Assembly: GCA_902778145.1 (NCBI GenBank)
Contig: CACYWW010000019.1
Span: 1 to 37,325 of the forward strand
Reading direction: 5' to 3'
Length of the DNA: 37,325 nucleotides
Origin: an uncultured Ruminococcus sp.
GTDB taxonomy: Bacteria; Bacillota; Clostridia; Oscillospirales; CAG-272
A program made the position numbers and the translations under genes. Positions 6,840 through 15,526 of the stretch are shown here, in pieces (position 1 is the stretch's first letter; every line of letters begins with the position of its first letter). The notes beneath the pieces are model-generated. The model was not told the origin of the DNA, made no database searches, and worked only from the letters and a program-made list of their open reading frames with translations.

Positions 6840-7290
6840 GATGAATGATAAGTGTGCTGTCAACCTGAGCAGAGCGAAGGAGCTTCTTCGGCATCATCGC
6901 ACGCCGTTGTATGGTGTTCGCCTCATCCACCACTTCGTGGTCCCCCTTCCCCAACGGGGGAAGGTATTTCGCGCCCCTCAGATACTTCTGAGGGAGGGGC
7001 AAGAGGGGGATAGGGGGAAACGGGATTTGCGCCGCCGGGGGCGGATAAAGCAAATTCCGTTTCGCGCAGCGGTCAAAAAATCAAGCCGGGCTCTGCCCGG
7101 CGCGGATTTTTTGGGCACCGCAAGCCGGAAGTTTGAGGGGTGGGGCTCCCCCGGCGTTGAGGCCGCAGAGCACGAAAAATCGAGGCAGGGACTTGACCCT
7201 GCCTTTTCGTTTCGCGTTGATCACTGATCACTTCACACTTGAATTCAGAATTCGCCGGATCCTTCACTGTGTTCAGGCTGACCCGCGCTG
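6840..7290. repeat. Dispersed multi-hairpin repeat, copy B
   Basis: Begins with GATGAATGATAAG and a CCTGAGCAGAGCGAAGGAG block. Then follow GTATGGTGTTCGCCTCATCC, ACCACTTCGTGGT (small hairpin), CCCCTTCCCC/GGGGAAGG, CCCCTCAGATACTTCTGAGG, the AAACGGGATTTGC hairpin, a terminator palindrome, TTTGAGGGGTGGGGCTCCC, and the GAGCACG/GTCGAGG/GTTGATCA end. A GGATCCTTCACTGTGTTCAG block follows near 7256. It fills the gap between spoVM and the convergent AlgX-like gene and contains no gene. Confidence 0.85.
7075..7112. terminator. Bidirectional terminator hairpin in repeat copy B
   Basis: AAAAAATC (7075-7082) and GATTTTTT (7105-7112) enclose CCGGGC/GCCCGG, a palindrome with an A tract on one side and a T tract on the other, so it can act in both directions. 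It could end the plus-strand spoVM transcript and the minus-strand thiI-AlgX transcript. The same module is at 109-146 and at the right end of the window. Confidence 0.7.
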
Positions 7291-7302
7291 CATCGCTCGC
7301 CC

Positions 7303-9489
7303 TTATTCCCACTGCCCGAGGTTCCTTTCGCATATCACGTAAATGACGAAATCCGGGGAATACTCGGCGATCTTTTTATAATCCGGTTCGTAGCGCCACA
7401 TTTTCTGGGCGTAGAGCAGGCTGAAGTGCTCGGAAATGACCGGGAACAGATTCGCGCTGTACGAATCACGGATCATGACGGCGACGGGGAGCGTCCCGTC
7501 GCTGCACGCGGACAGCAGCTCTCCGCCGTAGACGGAGCGGTCTATCGTTTCCGGCTTTGCGGGAAGTCCCACGGCTCTTGACCTGAAGCCCGGCGTCAGA
7601 AGGCATATCCTCTCCTTTATCCCGGTAAATCCGGCAAATCCGGAAAGGTCGCCGGGCGAGGCGTCGGCGTACGTCGGCGTGAACGCATTATATGAGTACG
7701 GCACGACGTTTCCGAACGTCTTTCCGACCTCCTCGATTATCGCGCGGTATCCGAAATACGCGCCCGCCTCCGTCCAGTGAGTGTCCGTCTGATAGTACAG
7801 CTTCGCTATATCCGTGTTCTCCCGCATGACCGCGCGCACGTCAAGAAACGTAAAACCGTCTATATCCGACAGAGCCGCCCTGAACTGATCGAGCCGCGTG
7901 ACGTCGGACCGCTTTTCCGAAACGCCTGGGGGCGCCGCGTCCGGATATACCGACAGCGGGTCCGGAGCCGCGAGGAATATCACCTTCGTATCCTTGCCGC
8001 TTTCGGCGCGTATCCTGCCGACGATAGACTCAAATCTCTCCCGGACCGCGGAAAGTCCGTCCGACCTGAGAAGGTTCTCGCCCGTGTAGTCCGGGAACGT
8101 CGCGCTGTAGCAAAGCATCGAGCCCTTGCCCGCGAATACGCTGCCGTCAGCGGATTTTGCCGTCGGCGCCGCGAAATACGACGTCGCTGAGCGTTCCCTG
8201 TTCTCCGCTTCCGCGTAAAATCTCAGTCTTTCTCCCTTCTCCGCCTTAAGCTCGGCGATGAACATCCCGTCAAGCGAGCTCACCGTCACGCTGTCGGACG
8301 ACGAGACGACGGTCACGCGGCACTCCGTCTCGCATCTGCCGGCGACAAGGAGGGTCCCGTCGCGCCTGAAAGACGCCGTGACCGGGATCGGGGCGGGCGT
8401 TATGCCGCCCGTTTCCGCGCCCTCGAGCACGAGCTCGTAGGATCTTCCGTCAGCCGGGTCGAGCAGCGAGGTCAGCATATCCTCACGCAATATACATACG
8501 CACGCCGCCGGCTTGATCGCGCCGCCGCAGTCGCTGTATCCGAGCGACGGCTCGTAGACCACATTCGTGTACGTCGCCGAGAAAAGCGTCATGAAAAGAC
8601 CTCTCTCATAAGGCGTCGGGCACTGTATGAGTATCTCGGATCTGCCGATGAAGCCGTTGTATTCATCCTTCATCGCCGTCACGGTCAGAGCGCCGGGGAC
8701 GCTCGTCTCATATACGTCCGTGAAGTCCCCCGTGCCGTAATATACGTTTTTGTTGCGGGCGAGCTTTTCGATACCCGCCGCCCGCGCGAGGCTTCTGCCC
8801 TCGGAATACGAGACGGAAATATCCGCGTCCGTCAGCGTGATCTGCCTTGCGCGCCGTCCGATCTGCTCCGGCAGAAGCGAAGCGATCTGTCTGTACACGA
8901 GATAGGCGCCGTAATCGTTCACGGCGTTCTCCGTGTTGTGGTACGTGTCGTATTTTGAATGCGCGAGCGCGGTATCGAGCAGATGAAAATTCGCGAACCC
9001 GTTCTCGTGCAGATATTTTTCCAGCTTCTGCGCGGCGGTCTCCGCGGTCTTTCCCGTGTTCAGCCTGTCCGTCATGACGGTCTGGCTGTTCGGCAGGACG
9101 AAAACGGAGTAGACGCAGCCGTCCTGCGCGAACGCGTCCGATCTTGTCTTCAGGGTCCGGAGGAACGCCGAAAGCGTCTCCCCGTCGTACGGCGCCTCGC
9201 CGCGGATGTCCGCGTCATAGTCGAAGCCGTCCGTCTTCGTCGGGAACAGGTATCCGTCCTTTCCGGATCTGACTCCCCGCGCCGTCACCTTCCCCGTGAG
9301 CCGGTAAAGCGCCTTTCTGAAGTTGACGCCGGGCGGGTCCGAGAACAAATGATACGCGACGTAGGAGAGCTTGTCCGGGTCGTCGCATTCTGACGAAAGC
9401 GCCGATATCACGGCAATATTGAAAGCGAGCACGACCGCCGCCGCGACGGCGGCGGTGATGAGTATTATCCTCAGTGCCCGCTTTTTCAT
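7303..9489 (-). CDS. Double AlgX/AlgJ-like SGNH protein (second of pair)
   Basis: 728 residues, with an N-terminal membrane anchor (about 8-30). Two AlgX-like modules flank an Ig-like linker (about 385-450). AlgX/AlgJ proteins are SGNH-fold enzymes that O-acetylate extracellular polysaccharide, usually with an MBOAT partner. The C-terminal module has the full active set: TDTHW (D569, H571), RDSYS (S676) and the closing CERNLGQW. In the N-terminal module the DTHW equivalent reads TENAVND and the nucleophile region reads CPTPY, so it looks inactive. It starts 13 bp after its paralogue. Substrate is unknown and no MBOAT gene is in the window. A DHHW-type label would be an alternative. Confidence 0.75.
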   Translation of the reverse strand: MKKRALRIILITAAVAAAVVLAFNIAVISALSSECDDPDKLSYVAYHLFSDPPGVNFRKALYRLTGKVTARGVRSGKDGYLFPTKTDGFDYDADIRGEAPYDGETLSAFLRTLKTRSDAFAQDGCVYSVFVLPNSQTVMTDRLNTGKTAETAAQKLEKYLHENGFANFHLLDTALAHSKYDTYHNTENAVNDYGAYLVYRQIASLLPEQIGRRARQITLTDADISVSYSEGRSLARAAGIEKLARNKNVYYGTGDFTDVYETSVPGALTVTAMKDEYNGFIGRSEILIQCPTPYERGLFMTLFSATYTNVVYEPSLGYSDCGGAIKPAACVCILREDMLTSLLDPADGRSYELVLEGAETGGITPAPIPVTASFRRDGTLLVAGRCETECRVTVVSSSDSVTVSSLDGMFIAELKAEKGERLRFYAEAENRERSATSYFAAPTAKSADGSVFAGKGSMLCYSATFPDYTGENLLRSDGLSAVRERFESIVGRIRAESGKDTKVIFLAAPDPLSVYPDAAPPGVSEKRSDVTRLDQFRAALSDIDGFTFLDVRAVMRENTDIAKLYYQTDTHWTEAGAYFGYRAIIEEVGKTFGNVVPYSYNAFTPTYADASPGDLSGFAGFTGIKERICLLTPGFRSRAVGLPAKPETIDRSVYGGELLSACSDGTLPVAVMIRDSYSANLFPVISEHFSLLYAQKMWRYEPDYKKIAEYSPDFVIYVICERNLGQWE

Positions 9490-9502
9490 ATTCTTTTCCT
9501 TA

Positions 9503-11569
9503 TCAGATGCCGCCGAGGTTCCGCTCGACGCGCTCTATTATAACGTAATCAGGCTGCATCTCACGGTAGAGCTCGAGCTCCTCCGGGTATTCCCACATCG
9601 TATGGAACACGCTCTTCCTGAATTTCTCAGCCATAAACGACATCAGGTTCGTCGAAAAGCTGTCACGGTACATTATCATCGTCGGCAAAGACGGATCGTC
9701 GACCGTGAACTCGTGTTGATCCGAGAACCAGGCGTTCTCAAAATTCATTGAATAATCCTTGTTTATACCGCTTGCGAGTCCGTTTTTGGAGCGGACGAAG
9801 ACGCCCTCCTCATTCACGGCGTTGAGATCAGCGCCGAGGAAATTCGCCATATCGCCGCCCGGCACAAGCTTTGTGAACACGTTGAAATCACTGAGCGGAT
9901 CGGGCGCGGCAGACGGGAAATCGCGGCTGATCAGCCGCATCACGGCGGCGTACGCGTAATACGCGCCGAGCTCGTTCCAGTGCGTGTCCGTCTTGTTGTA
10001 CAAACGGAACGGCGCTGTCTTCAGAGCCTCCGTGAGCTCCCTTGTGAGATCCGGGAATATTATCTTGTCGTCATCCCTGAACGCCTCCGTGAACTGACCG
10101 AGGCGCGTTACGTCGCTCCTCATCGCGTACAGGTCGTCCGGCGCCGTTTCCGGGTATATCGTCAGATGGTTCGGCGCGACCAGGAATATCACCTTCGTAT
10201 CGGGAGACACGCTGTGGATCCTGTCCGCGATCGATCGTATGTATCCGACGTATCCGGCGAGCGTCTCGGGCGGATACGCCGTCTCGCCTGTGAAATCCGG
10301 CACGGTCTCCTGATAATGCAGATGTCCGTCCTTGCCGACGACCACGTTTTTGTAACCGGTTCCCGGGTCGTACTCCGCGCTCACACTGACGGGATCGCTC
10401 TGCGCCTTTCCGTCTGTCTTCGCCGTGACCGAAAGCCCGGCGGTCCCGTCGACCGGGACTCTGACCTCTGCGGCGAACAGGCCGTTCGTGGTGCGCACGG
10501 TCACCGTCTCCTCGCCTCCGCGTACCGTTATCGCGCTGTTCGCCTCAGCCGTTCCGAATATCACGACGCGGTCGGAATCCGAATGAACGACGTCGGTGAC
10601 GGCGGGCGTTGACGAGACACCCTCCTCCGTCGGCGCGGGCGCCGTGTCGCGCGGGAGCTTCCCGAGCGCGTTTTCGCAGATCACGAGGACGGCGTTGTCC
10701 GGCGCGTATTTTTCCGTGACCGCGTCATCCGCCGCGATGCCTTCACGGAAGACGGCGCGCTTTGCCGACGGCGAAAAGAATTTGCGGCAGGCGGACGCCC
10801 CGTCCGTATAAGCGACGAGGAGCGTGCCCACGCCTCCGGCGGACACCGTCGCGTACGTATCCTCAAACGCGCATTCCGCGTCCTCCTCATACGCCGGCTC
10901 CTTTTCGGTGAGCGTCAGCGTGCGGTTCGGCACGGTCTTTCCGGTCTCGTTCCTGTATTCGCGGCAGAGCGGATAATCCGTATCACTGCTCTCGGAAATA
11001 TTGTAGTCGGTCTCCTTCGGCGCGCCGAGCCCGAGCGCCGAGAGCGAAGCCTCCGCGAGGCGGAAGCCGCCCGGATCGTTCAGGTCGTCCGACGCCGTGT
11101 GGTAGATCTGTTCCCCGTCCTTTATCCGGGAAAACGTCTCCGTCAGATCGAGTGTCCGTTCTCCCGCGCCCTCAAGCGCGGACAGAAGCTCCGTATATTT
11201 TCTTTCGGCGGAATAGAGCCGCGCGACGTTTCCGGGGAGCCTGTCGCGGTAGACTGTCATTTTCGACGGCACGAACACGAACAGCACCCCGCACCCTCCG
11301 TCCCGGAGCTTTCCGGCGATCGAGGTGAGCGCCGCAACGGTACGGGAAAGCGCGTCCTCCGTATAAAGGTTCTTTCCGCTGAAATCGCCGAGCTCGTCGG
11401 ACGAGGCGCCGCGCGCGCGGAAAAGAAATCCGCCGGAGCCTTCTATCACGTCGTATTTTTCATCATAATCCGGTGTGCTTTTCCGCCAGATCGGCGCTGC
11501 CGCCGCGAGTACGAGCAGCACGAACGCGAGGAAAAAGCAGATATAAGACGCTATCCTTCGTTTATTCAT
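9503..11569 (-). CDS. Double AlgX/AlgJ-like SGNH protein (first of pair)
   Basis: 688 residues, paralogous to the next gene downstream. An N-terminal membrane anchor (about 5-27) is followed by an AlgX-like module starting at the GGFLF motif, an Ig-like segment (about 330-400) and a second AlgX-like module. The latter has TDTHW (D528, H530), RDSFS (S637) and a closing ERNLGGI, as expected for an extracellular acetyltransferase or esterase of the SGNH fold. The N-terminal copy has ASDDLND in place of DTHW and YTDGAS in place of RDSFS, so Ser is Gly and the catalytic His is gone. It overlaps thiI by 8 bp and so is probably translated with it. Confidence 0.75.
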   Translation of the reverse strand: MNKRRIASYICFFLAFVLLVLAAAAPIWRKSTPDYDEKYDVIEGSGGFLFRARGASSDELGDFSGKNLYTEDALSRTVAALTSIAGKLRDGGCGVLFVFVPSKMTVYRDRLPGNVARLYSAERKYTELLSALEGAGERTLDLTETFSRIKDGEQIYHTASDDLNDPGGFRLAEASLSALGLGAPKETDYNISESSDTDYPLCREYRNETGKTVPNRTLTLTEKEPAYEEDAECAFEDTYATVSAGGVGTLLVAYTDGASACRKFFSPSAKRAVFREGIAADDAVTEKYAPDNAVLVICENALGKLPRDTAPAPTEEGVSSTPAVTDVVHSDSDRVVIFGTAEANSAITVRGGEETVTVRTTNGLFAAEVRVPVDGTAGLSVTAKTDGKAQSDPVSVSAEYDPGTGYKNVVVGKDGHLHYQETVPDFTGETAYPPETLAGYVGYIRSIADRIHSVSPDTKVIFLVAPNHLTIYPETAPDDLYAMRSDVTRLGQFTEAFRDDDKIIFPDLTRELTEALKTAPFRLYNKTDTHWNELGAYYAYAAVMRLISRDFPSAAPDPLSDFNVFTKLVPGGDMANFLGADLNAVNEEGVFVRSKNGLASGINKDYSMNFENAWFSDQHEFTVDDPSLPTMIMYRDSFSTNLMSFMAEKFRKSVFHTMWEYPEELELYREMQPDYVIIERVERNLGGI

Positions 11570-12737
11570 ATTTAATCCATTCCTGTCTCTGTGACGAAAG
11601 AGCCTCTCCGATCAGCGCCTCAACGTCGAGCTTCGCCTCCTCGCGGGCGACTCCCTCCTCCGTCGGCTTCGTCTTAGGATGCCTCGGCGTGAATACGGTG
11701 CAGCAGTCCTCATACGGCAGAGTCGACGTCTCGAACGCGCCGATCCTTCGCGATCTTTCTATTATCTCCTCCTTGTCCAGTCCCACGCAGGGGCGGAACA
11801 CGGGCATCGAGACAACGGAATTCGTCACGTTCAGCGCCTCTATCGTCTGAGACGCCACCTGACCGACGCTTTCGCCCGTGACTATCGCCCGGCAGTCGCG
11901 GTCCCGGGCTATTCTCTCCGCGATACGCATCATGAAGCGGCGGAGCAGGAGCGTGAAATACTCCTCGTCACAGCTTCTTGAAAGCGCCTCCTGTATTTTC
12001 GTCACCGATACCGTGTGGAAGCACACGGCGCCGTTGTACTCGGCGAGGATCTGCGCCAGCTCCTTCACCTTTTCGAGCGCGCGTTCGCTCGTGTACGGGA
12101 ACGATTCGAAATGAAGGACCTCGAGCTTCACTCCCCTGCGGCAGATCATATGGCCGGCGACCGGCGAATCTATACCGCCGGAAAGCAAAAGCAGCGCCTT
12201 TCCGTTCGTCCCCACGGGCATGCCGCCCGCGCCGCGTTCCTGCGCGCCTGTTATGTACGCCTTCTCGTCTCTGATCTCAACTCTCACGACGACCTCCGGC
12301 TCGTGTACGTCGACCTTAACGTGCGGGCAGGCGGAAAGCACCGCCGCGCCGGCGAGCGCGGATATTTCGGGTGATGTGAGCGGGAAGCTCTTATCACTGC
12401 GCCGCGCGTCTGCCTTGAACGTACGCGCGTCTCCGATCAGCGCAGGGGCGAGCTCCCTCACCCGCGACGTGATCGAATCCATATCCTTTTCCGCCTCATA
12501 CGCGCGAACGAGCGCGATCACGCCGAAGGTCTTTTTGCATATATCGTAGGCGCCGTCAAGATCGGCGGACGGATCCGCCGCCTCCACGGCTATCGTGCTC
12601 TGCGATTTGAACACGTTGAATCTGCCGAACCTCTTCACCCTGTGTCTGATCTGACGGCAGAGCGTGTTCTCGAAATAAGATCTGTTCGCCCCCTTGAGCG
12701 CGATCTCGCCGAATTTCAGAAGAATCGTATATTTCAT
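11562..12737 (-). CDS. thiI: tRNA 4-thiouridine synthetase ThiI
   Basis: 391 residues. ThiI adenylates U8 of tRNA and delivers sulfur to form 4-thiouridine, and in many bacteria also supports thiazole synthesis. An N-terminal ferredoxin-like/THUMP region (about 1-165) precedes the PP-loop ATPase (LLLLSGGIDSPVAGHMICRRG, near residue 185). GESVGQVASQTIEALN and DCCTVFTPRHPKTKP are characteristic. The C-terminal rhodanese domain of the E. coli protein is absent, as is usual in Firmicutes, so sulfur must come from a separate cysteine desulfurase. It is first in a run with the two AlgX-like genes, behind a promoter at 12766-12794. Confidence 0.93.
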   Translation of the reverse strand: MKYTILLKFGEIALKGANRSYFENTLCRQIRHRVKRFGRFNVFKSQSTIAVEAADPSADLDGAYDICKKTFGVIALVRAYEAEKDMDSITSRVRELAPALIGDARTFKADARRSDKSFPLTSPEISALAGAAVLSACPHVKVDVHEPEVVVRVEIRDEKAYITGAQERGAGGMPVGTNGKALLLLSGGIDSPVAGHMICRRGVKLEVLHFESFPYTSERALEKVKELAQILAEYNGAVCFHTVSVTKIQEALSRSCDEEYFTLLLRRFMMRIAERIARDRDCRAIVTGESVGQVASQTIEALNVTNSVVSMPVFRPCVGLDKEEIIERSRRIGAFETSTLPYEDCCTVFTPRHPKTKPTEEGVAREEAKLDVEALIGEALSSQRQEWIKYE

Positions 12738-12765
12738 TTATCCAGTCCTTTGCTTTGATAAAGTC

Positions 12766-12794
12766 ATTGTATCACATGATCCGGAAAAAGGCAA
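12766..12794 (-). promoter_or_regulatory. Promoter of the thiI-AlgX operon
   Basis: Minus-strand TTGCCT (12789-12794), a 17-bp spacer and TACAAT (12766-12771), 28 bp before the thiI ATG. Ribosome site AAAGGA follows. The three downstream genes overlap or nearly touch, so this is the only clear promoter for them. Confidence 0.65.
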
Positions 12795-12818
12795 GAGAAA
12801 AATCAGAATAACAAAGCG

Positions 12819-14015
12819 TCATACCGGATTTATCTCCAGAGTCAGGTCGCTCCGTGGAAAGGCGCAGCACGGATGGACATATCCGTATACGGCGTCCGCC
12901 TCGCGCCGCCTGTCGCAGCGCTCCGGGATGAAGCATTCTCCCGTAACGAGCCTGCTGTGGCAGAAGCCGCATTCACCGCTCCGGCAGCGTGACGGCGCGT
13001 CTATCCCGGCGCGCTCCATCGCCGACAGAAGCGACTCGTCCGCGCGGCAAAGGATCTGTTCTTCGGCCCCGTTCCGCCTGACGGTCAACGTGTAGACGTC
13101 GCGGTCGGGGACCGTCGCGTCAGGCTCGTTCCACGGGTCGGTGATCTGACCGAAGACCTCTGCCCTGACGTATTTCCTTCTGAGACCGAGCGCGGGAAGC
13201 TGTTTTTCGAGCGCGCGGTACATGGCCTGCGGTCCGCAGATGAAAAGCGAATAAGCCGTATCGGGCGCGTATTCGGATATGATATCAGCGCCGATCACGC
13301 CGCGTACCGCGCCGTCTCCGTTTTCTGTCACGGGGATGAAACGGATCGCGCCGGACTCAGCCGAAGCCGAAAACTCGTCGAAAAACAAAAGCGACTCCCG
13401 ATCCCGTGCGCCGTATATCAGCGTGAGCCTTGCGGCGCAGTCTCCGTGAAGGACCGAGCGGACGATCGAACGGAACGGCGTTACGCCGACACCGCCCGCG
13501 ACGGCGACGACGTCCGCTGCGTCGCGCAGCGGCTCGTACGTGAACACGCCCATCGGCTCCGAGACGTCGACCGAGGTACCGGGGCGCCACGTTTCATGGA
13601 TCCTGTCGGATACGCCGCCGTTGTTCTTCCGTTTGACGGCGATCTCATATTTTTCCGACGCCTCGTACGGCGCGGACGTGATCGAATACGGGCGCGAGAG
13701 CACCCTGTCTCCGACCCTGACAAAGACCGTTATATACTGCCCCGCGGAAAACGGTGCGAGCCGATCCGTCCCGCGCGACGCATCCGGGCGCAGTGTGAAG
13801 AGCCTGACGTCGGACGACAAGTCCCTCGTCTCCGTCACGGTCAGGTGCTGTACGCGCGGATGGAGCGCTTCGGCGAGCGCGTTCGGCTTATATGACGAGC
13901 GCGGCTTCGGCCTGCCGTCGGACGCCGACTCTATCCTTTTGAGCCTGTCGGGGATTATCTTCAGGAATTTCGATATGCTCAGCTTTATTTTTTCCGTCTT
14001 TTTCATATCACTCAC
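12819..14015 (-). CDS. FAD/NAD(P)H reductase with C-terminal 2Fe-2S ferredoxin domain
   Basis: 398 residues. A ferredoxin-NADP reductase-type module binds FAD (SRPYSITSAP, about residue 120) and a nicotinamide (AGGVGVTPFRS, about 178). The C-terminal plant-type ferredoxin domain has CRSGECGFCH and a later Cys, giving four ligands for a 2Fe-2S cluster. It should pass electrons from NAD(P)H through FAD and the cluster to a partner. Its start overlaps by 8 bp the phytoene-desaturase-like flavoenzyme, the likely partner. The N-terminal ~50 residues are basic and without a known domain. Confidence 0.85.
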   Translation of the reverse strand: MSDMKKTEKIKLSISKFLKIIPDRLKRIESASDGRPKPRSSYKPNALAEALHPRVQHLTVTETRDLSSDVRLFTLRPDASRGTDRLAPFSAGQYITVFVRVGDRVLSRPYSITSAPYEASEKYEIAVKRKNNGGVSDRIHETWRPGTSVDVSEPMGVFTYEPLRDAADVVAVAGGVGVTPFRSIVRSVLHGDCAARLTLIYGARDRESLLFFDEFSASAESGAIRFIPVTENGDGAVRGVIGADIISEYAPDTAYSLFICGPQAMYRALEKQLPALGLRRKYVRAEVFGQITDPWNEPDATVPDRDVYTLTVRRNGAEEQILCRADESLLSAMERAGIDAPSRCRSGECGFCHSRLVTGECFIPERCDRRREADAVYGYVHPCCAFPRSDLTLEINPV

Positions 14016-15525
14016 CCCGCTCGCCCCTTATATCGGCGATCGCCTTTTCGGCGGCTTTTACACCGGATTCGTAAGAGACCCCGAACCCGTCGCCCGAGGC
14101 GCTGTGTCCTCCGCAGAAAGACAGACCCTTTATATCCAGCTCGCTGCCGAGGCTGAGGGTACGCGCCATGACGCCGTCCCAGCCGGACAGCTCGTAACCG
14201 TACGCCGTTCCGTTCGGCGCGCCGAAATACCGCGCGAACGTCGCGGGAGTCGAAACGGAGATCTCCTCTATGCTGTCCTTTATGCTCACACCGAGCGTTT
14301 TTTCGTAGTCTTCGATATATTTCCGCGCCGTCTCCGATTTGAAGGCGGCGTAATTCTCCGGGGTCACGTTCTTCATCATTCCGTTTGAGAACACCGGCAC
14401 AGTGAAGAAGAGCGAGCACGTCCCTTCGGGCGTCGCTTCGGGTACGGCGACGTTCAGGCAGTTAACGACGTACATCCCCATATCCGCGTCCGCCTGTCCG
14501 CGCGACGACTGTCTGTGCGCTATGAACACGGAATAATCTTTTATGCCGAGCTCCTCCGCAGTACGGTCGAGCCCGAGATATATGCAGATGAAGGATATGC
14601 CGAGCTTCCGCGCGTTCACGAGCTTGCGGTCCTTCCGCGGCACGTGCTTCAGATCGGACATTTCAAACACGTTGTTCGGTATAACGTTCGATATGACGTG
14701 CTTCGCCCTGTATTCGTCGCCGCCGGCGTAAACTCCCGTGACCCTTCCGTCTTCACCGTATATGAACCCGGTGACCTCCGTGTTGTATCTGATCTCGCCG
14801 CCGTTTTTCAGTATGACGTCGGCAAGCGAGAGAGAAAGACCGTATGATTTGTGCGGCGGGATGCCCGCGCCGCCGTCTATATAGCCCTTCAGCATTTCAA
14901 AATAGTGGAACGCGTTCAGCTCGTACGCGGGAACGCCGAGATAGCTCCAGTACGTTTCAAGGATGAGCCTCTCGCGCAGGGAGAAGCCGAGATAGCGGAG
15001 CACGTCGTCGAGCGGATGAGACGCCGATATCAGGAATTTGCCGTATTTCATCATCATGACAAGCTTGTTCGGACGGCCTTTTTTCTTATCGTTGTACCGG
15101 AGCGCCTCGTCTGTCTTGCGGAACAGCTTTTCAAGCCTGTCAAGACTCTTTCCGGCGCCGGGACACGCACGAACGAACGACGCGCGAAAAGCGTCCCACC
15201 CGGACTCGAGCGTGACGTCGTATCCGTCCTGCCCCGTGACTATCGTGCGGAACAGGTTTTTTTCATTTATGAAATCCGCGTCGGCGCCGAGCTTCGAAAA
15301 AAGCTTCCGGACAGAGCCGGGGGAATCGGCGGTTCCGACGCCGCAAAGCTCGTGCAGGGACGCCTCAAACTCGAATCTTCCGCGGACAAAGCTTGAAGCC
15401 ACGCCGCCCGGAAGATTGTGCTTTTCAAGCAGCACGGTCCTGATACCCTCGCGGCAAAGCGTCGCCGCGGCGGTCAGTCCGCCGTTGCCGGCGCCGACGA
15501 CAACGGCGTCATATTCATATATCAT
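14008..15525 (-). CDS. Phytoene desaturase/CrtI-like FAD oxidoreductase
   Basis: 505 residues. The N-terminal Rossmann motif VVVGAGNGGLTAAATLC with E34 of LLEKHNLPGG binds FAD. The C-terminal SFCGGHSASGDGFGVSYESG is the second FAD-contact motif of the CrtI/retinol-saturase group. Members desaturate, saturate or isomerise polyisoprenoids and related lipids. No carotenoid genes are nearby, so the substrate is unknown. It sits between the lipoate ligase (1 bp away) and the 2Fe-2S reductase (8-bp overlap), which suggests a redox pair. Confidence 0.82.
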   Translation of the reverse strand: MIYEYDAVVVGAGNGGLTAAATLCREGIRTVLLEKHNLPGGVASSFVRGRFEFEASLHELCGVGTADSPGSVRKLFSKLGADADFINEKNLFRTIVTGQDGYDVTLESGWDAFRASFVRACPGAGKSLDRLEKLFRKTDEALRYNDKKKGRPNKLVMMMKYGKFLISASHPLDDVLRYLGFSLRERLILETYWSYLGVPAYELNAFHYFEMLKGYIDGGAGIPPHKSYGLSLSLADVILKNGGEIRYNTEVTGFIYGEDGRVTGVYAGGDEYRAKHVISNVIPNNVFEMSDLKHVPRKDRKLVNARKLGISFICIYLGLDRTAEELGIKDYSVFIAHRQSSRGQADADMGMYVVNCLNVAVPEATPEGTCSLFFTVPVFSNGMMKNVTPENYAAFKSETARKYIEDYEKTLGVSIKDSIEEISVSTPATFARYFGAPNGTAYGYELSGWDGVMARTLSLGSELDIKGLSFCGGHSASGDGFGVSYESGVKAAEKAIADIRGERGE

Positions 15526-15526
15526 C

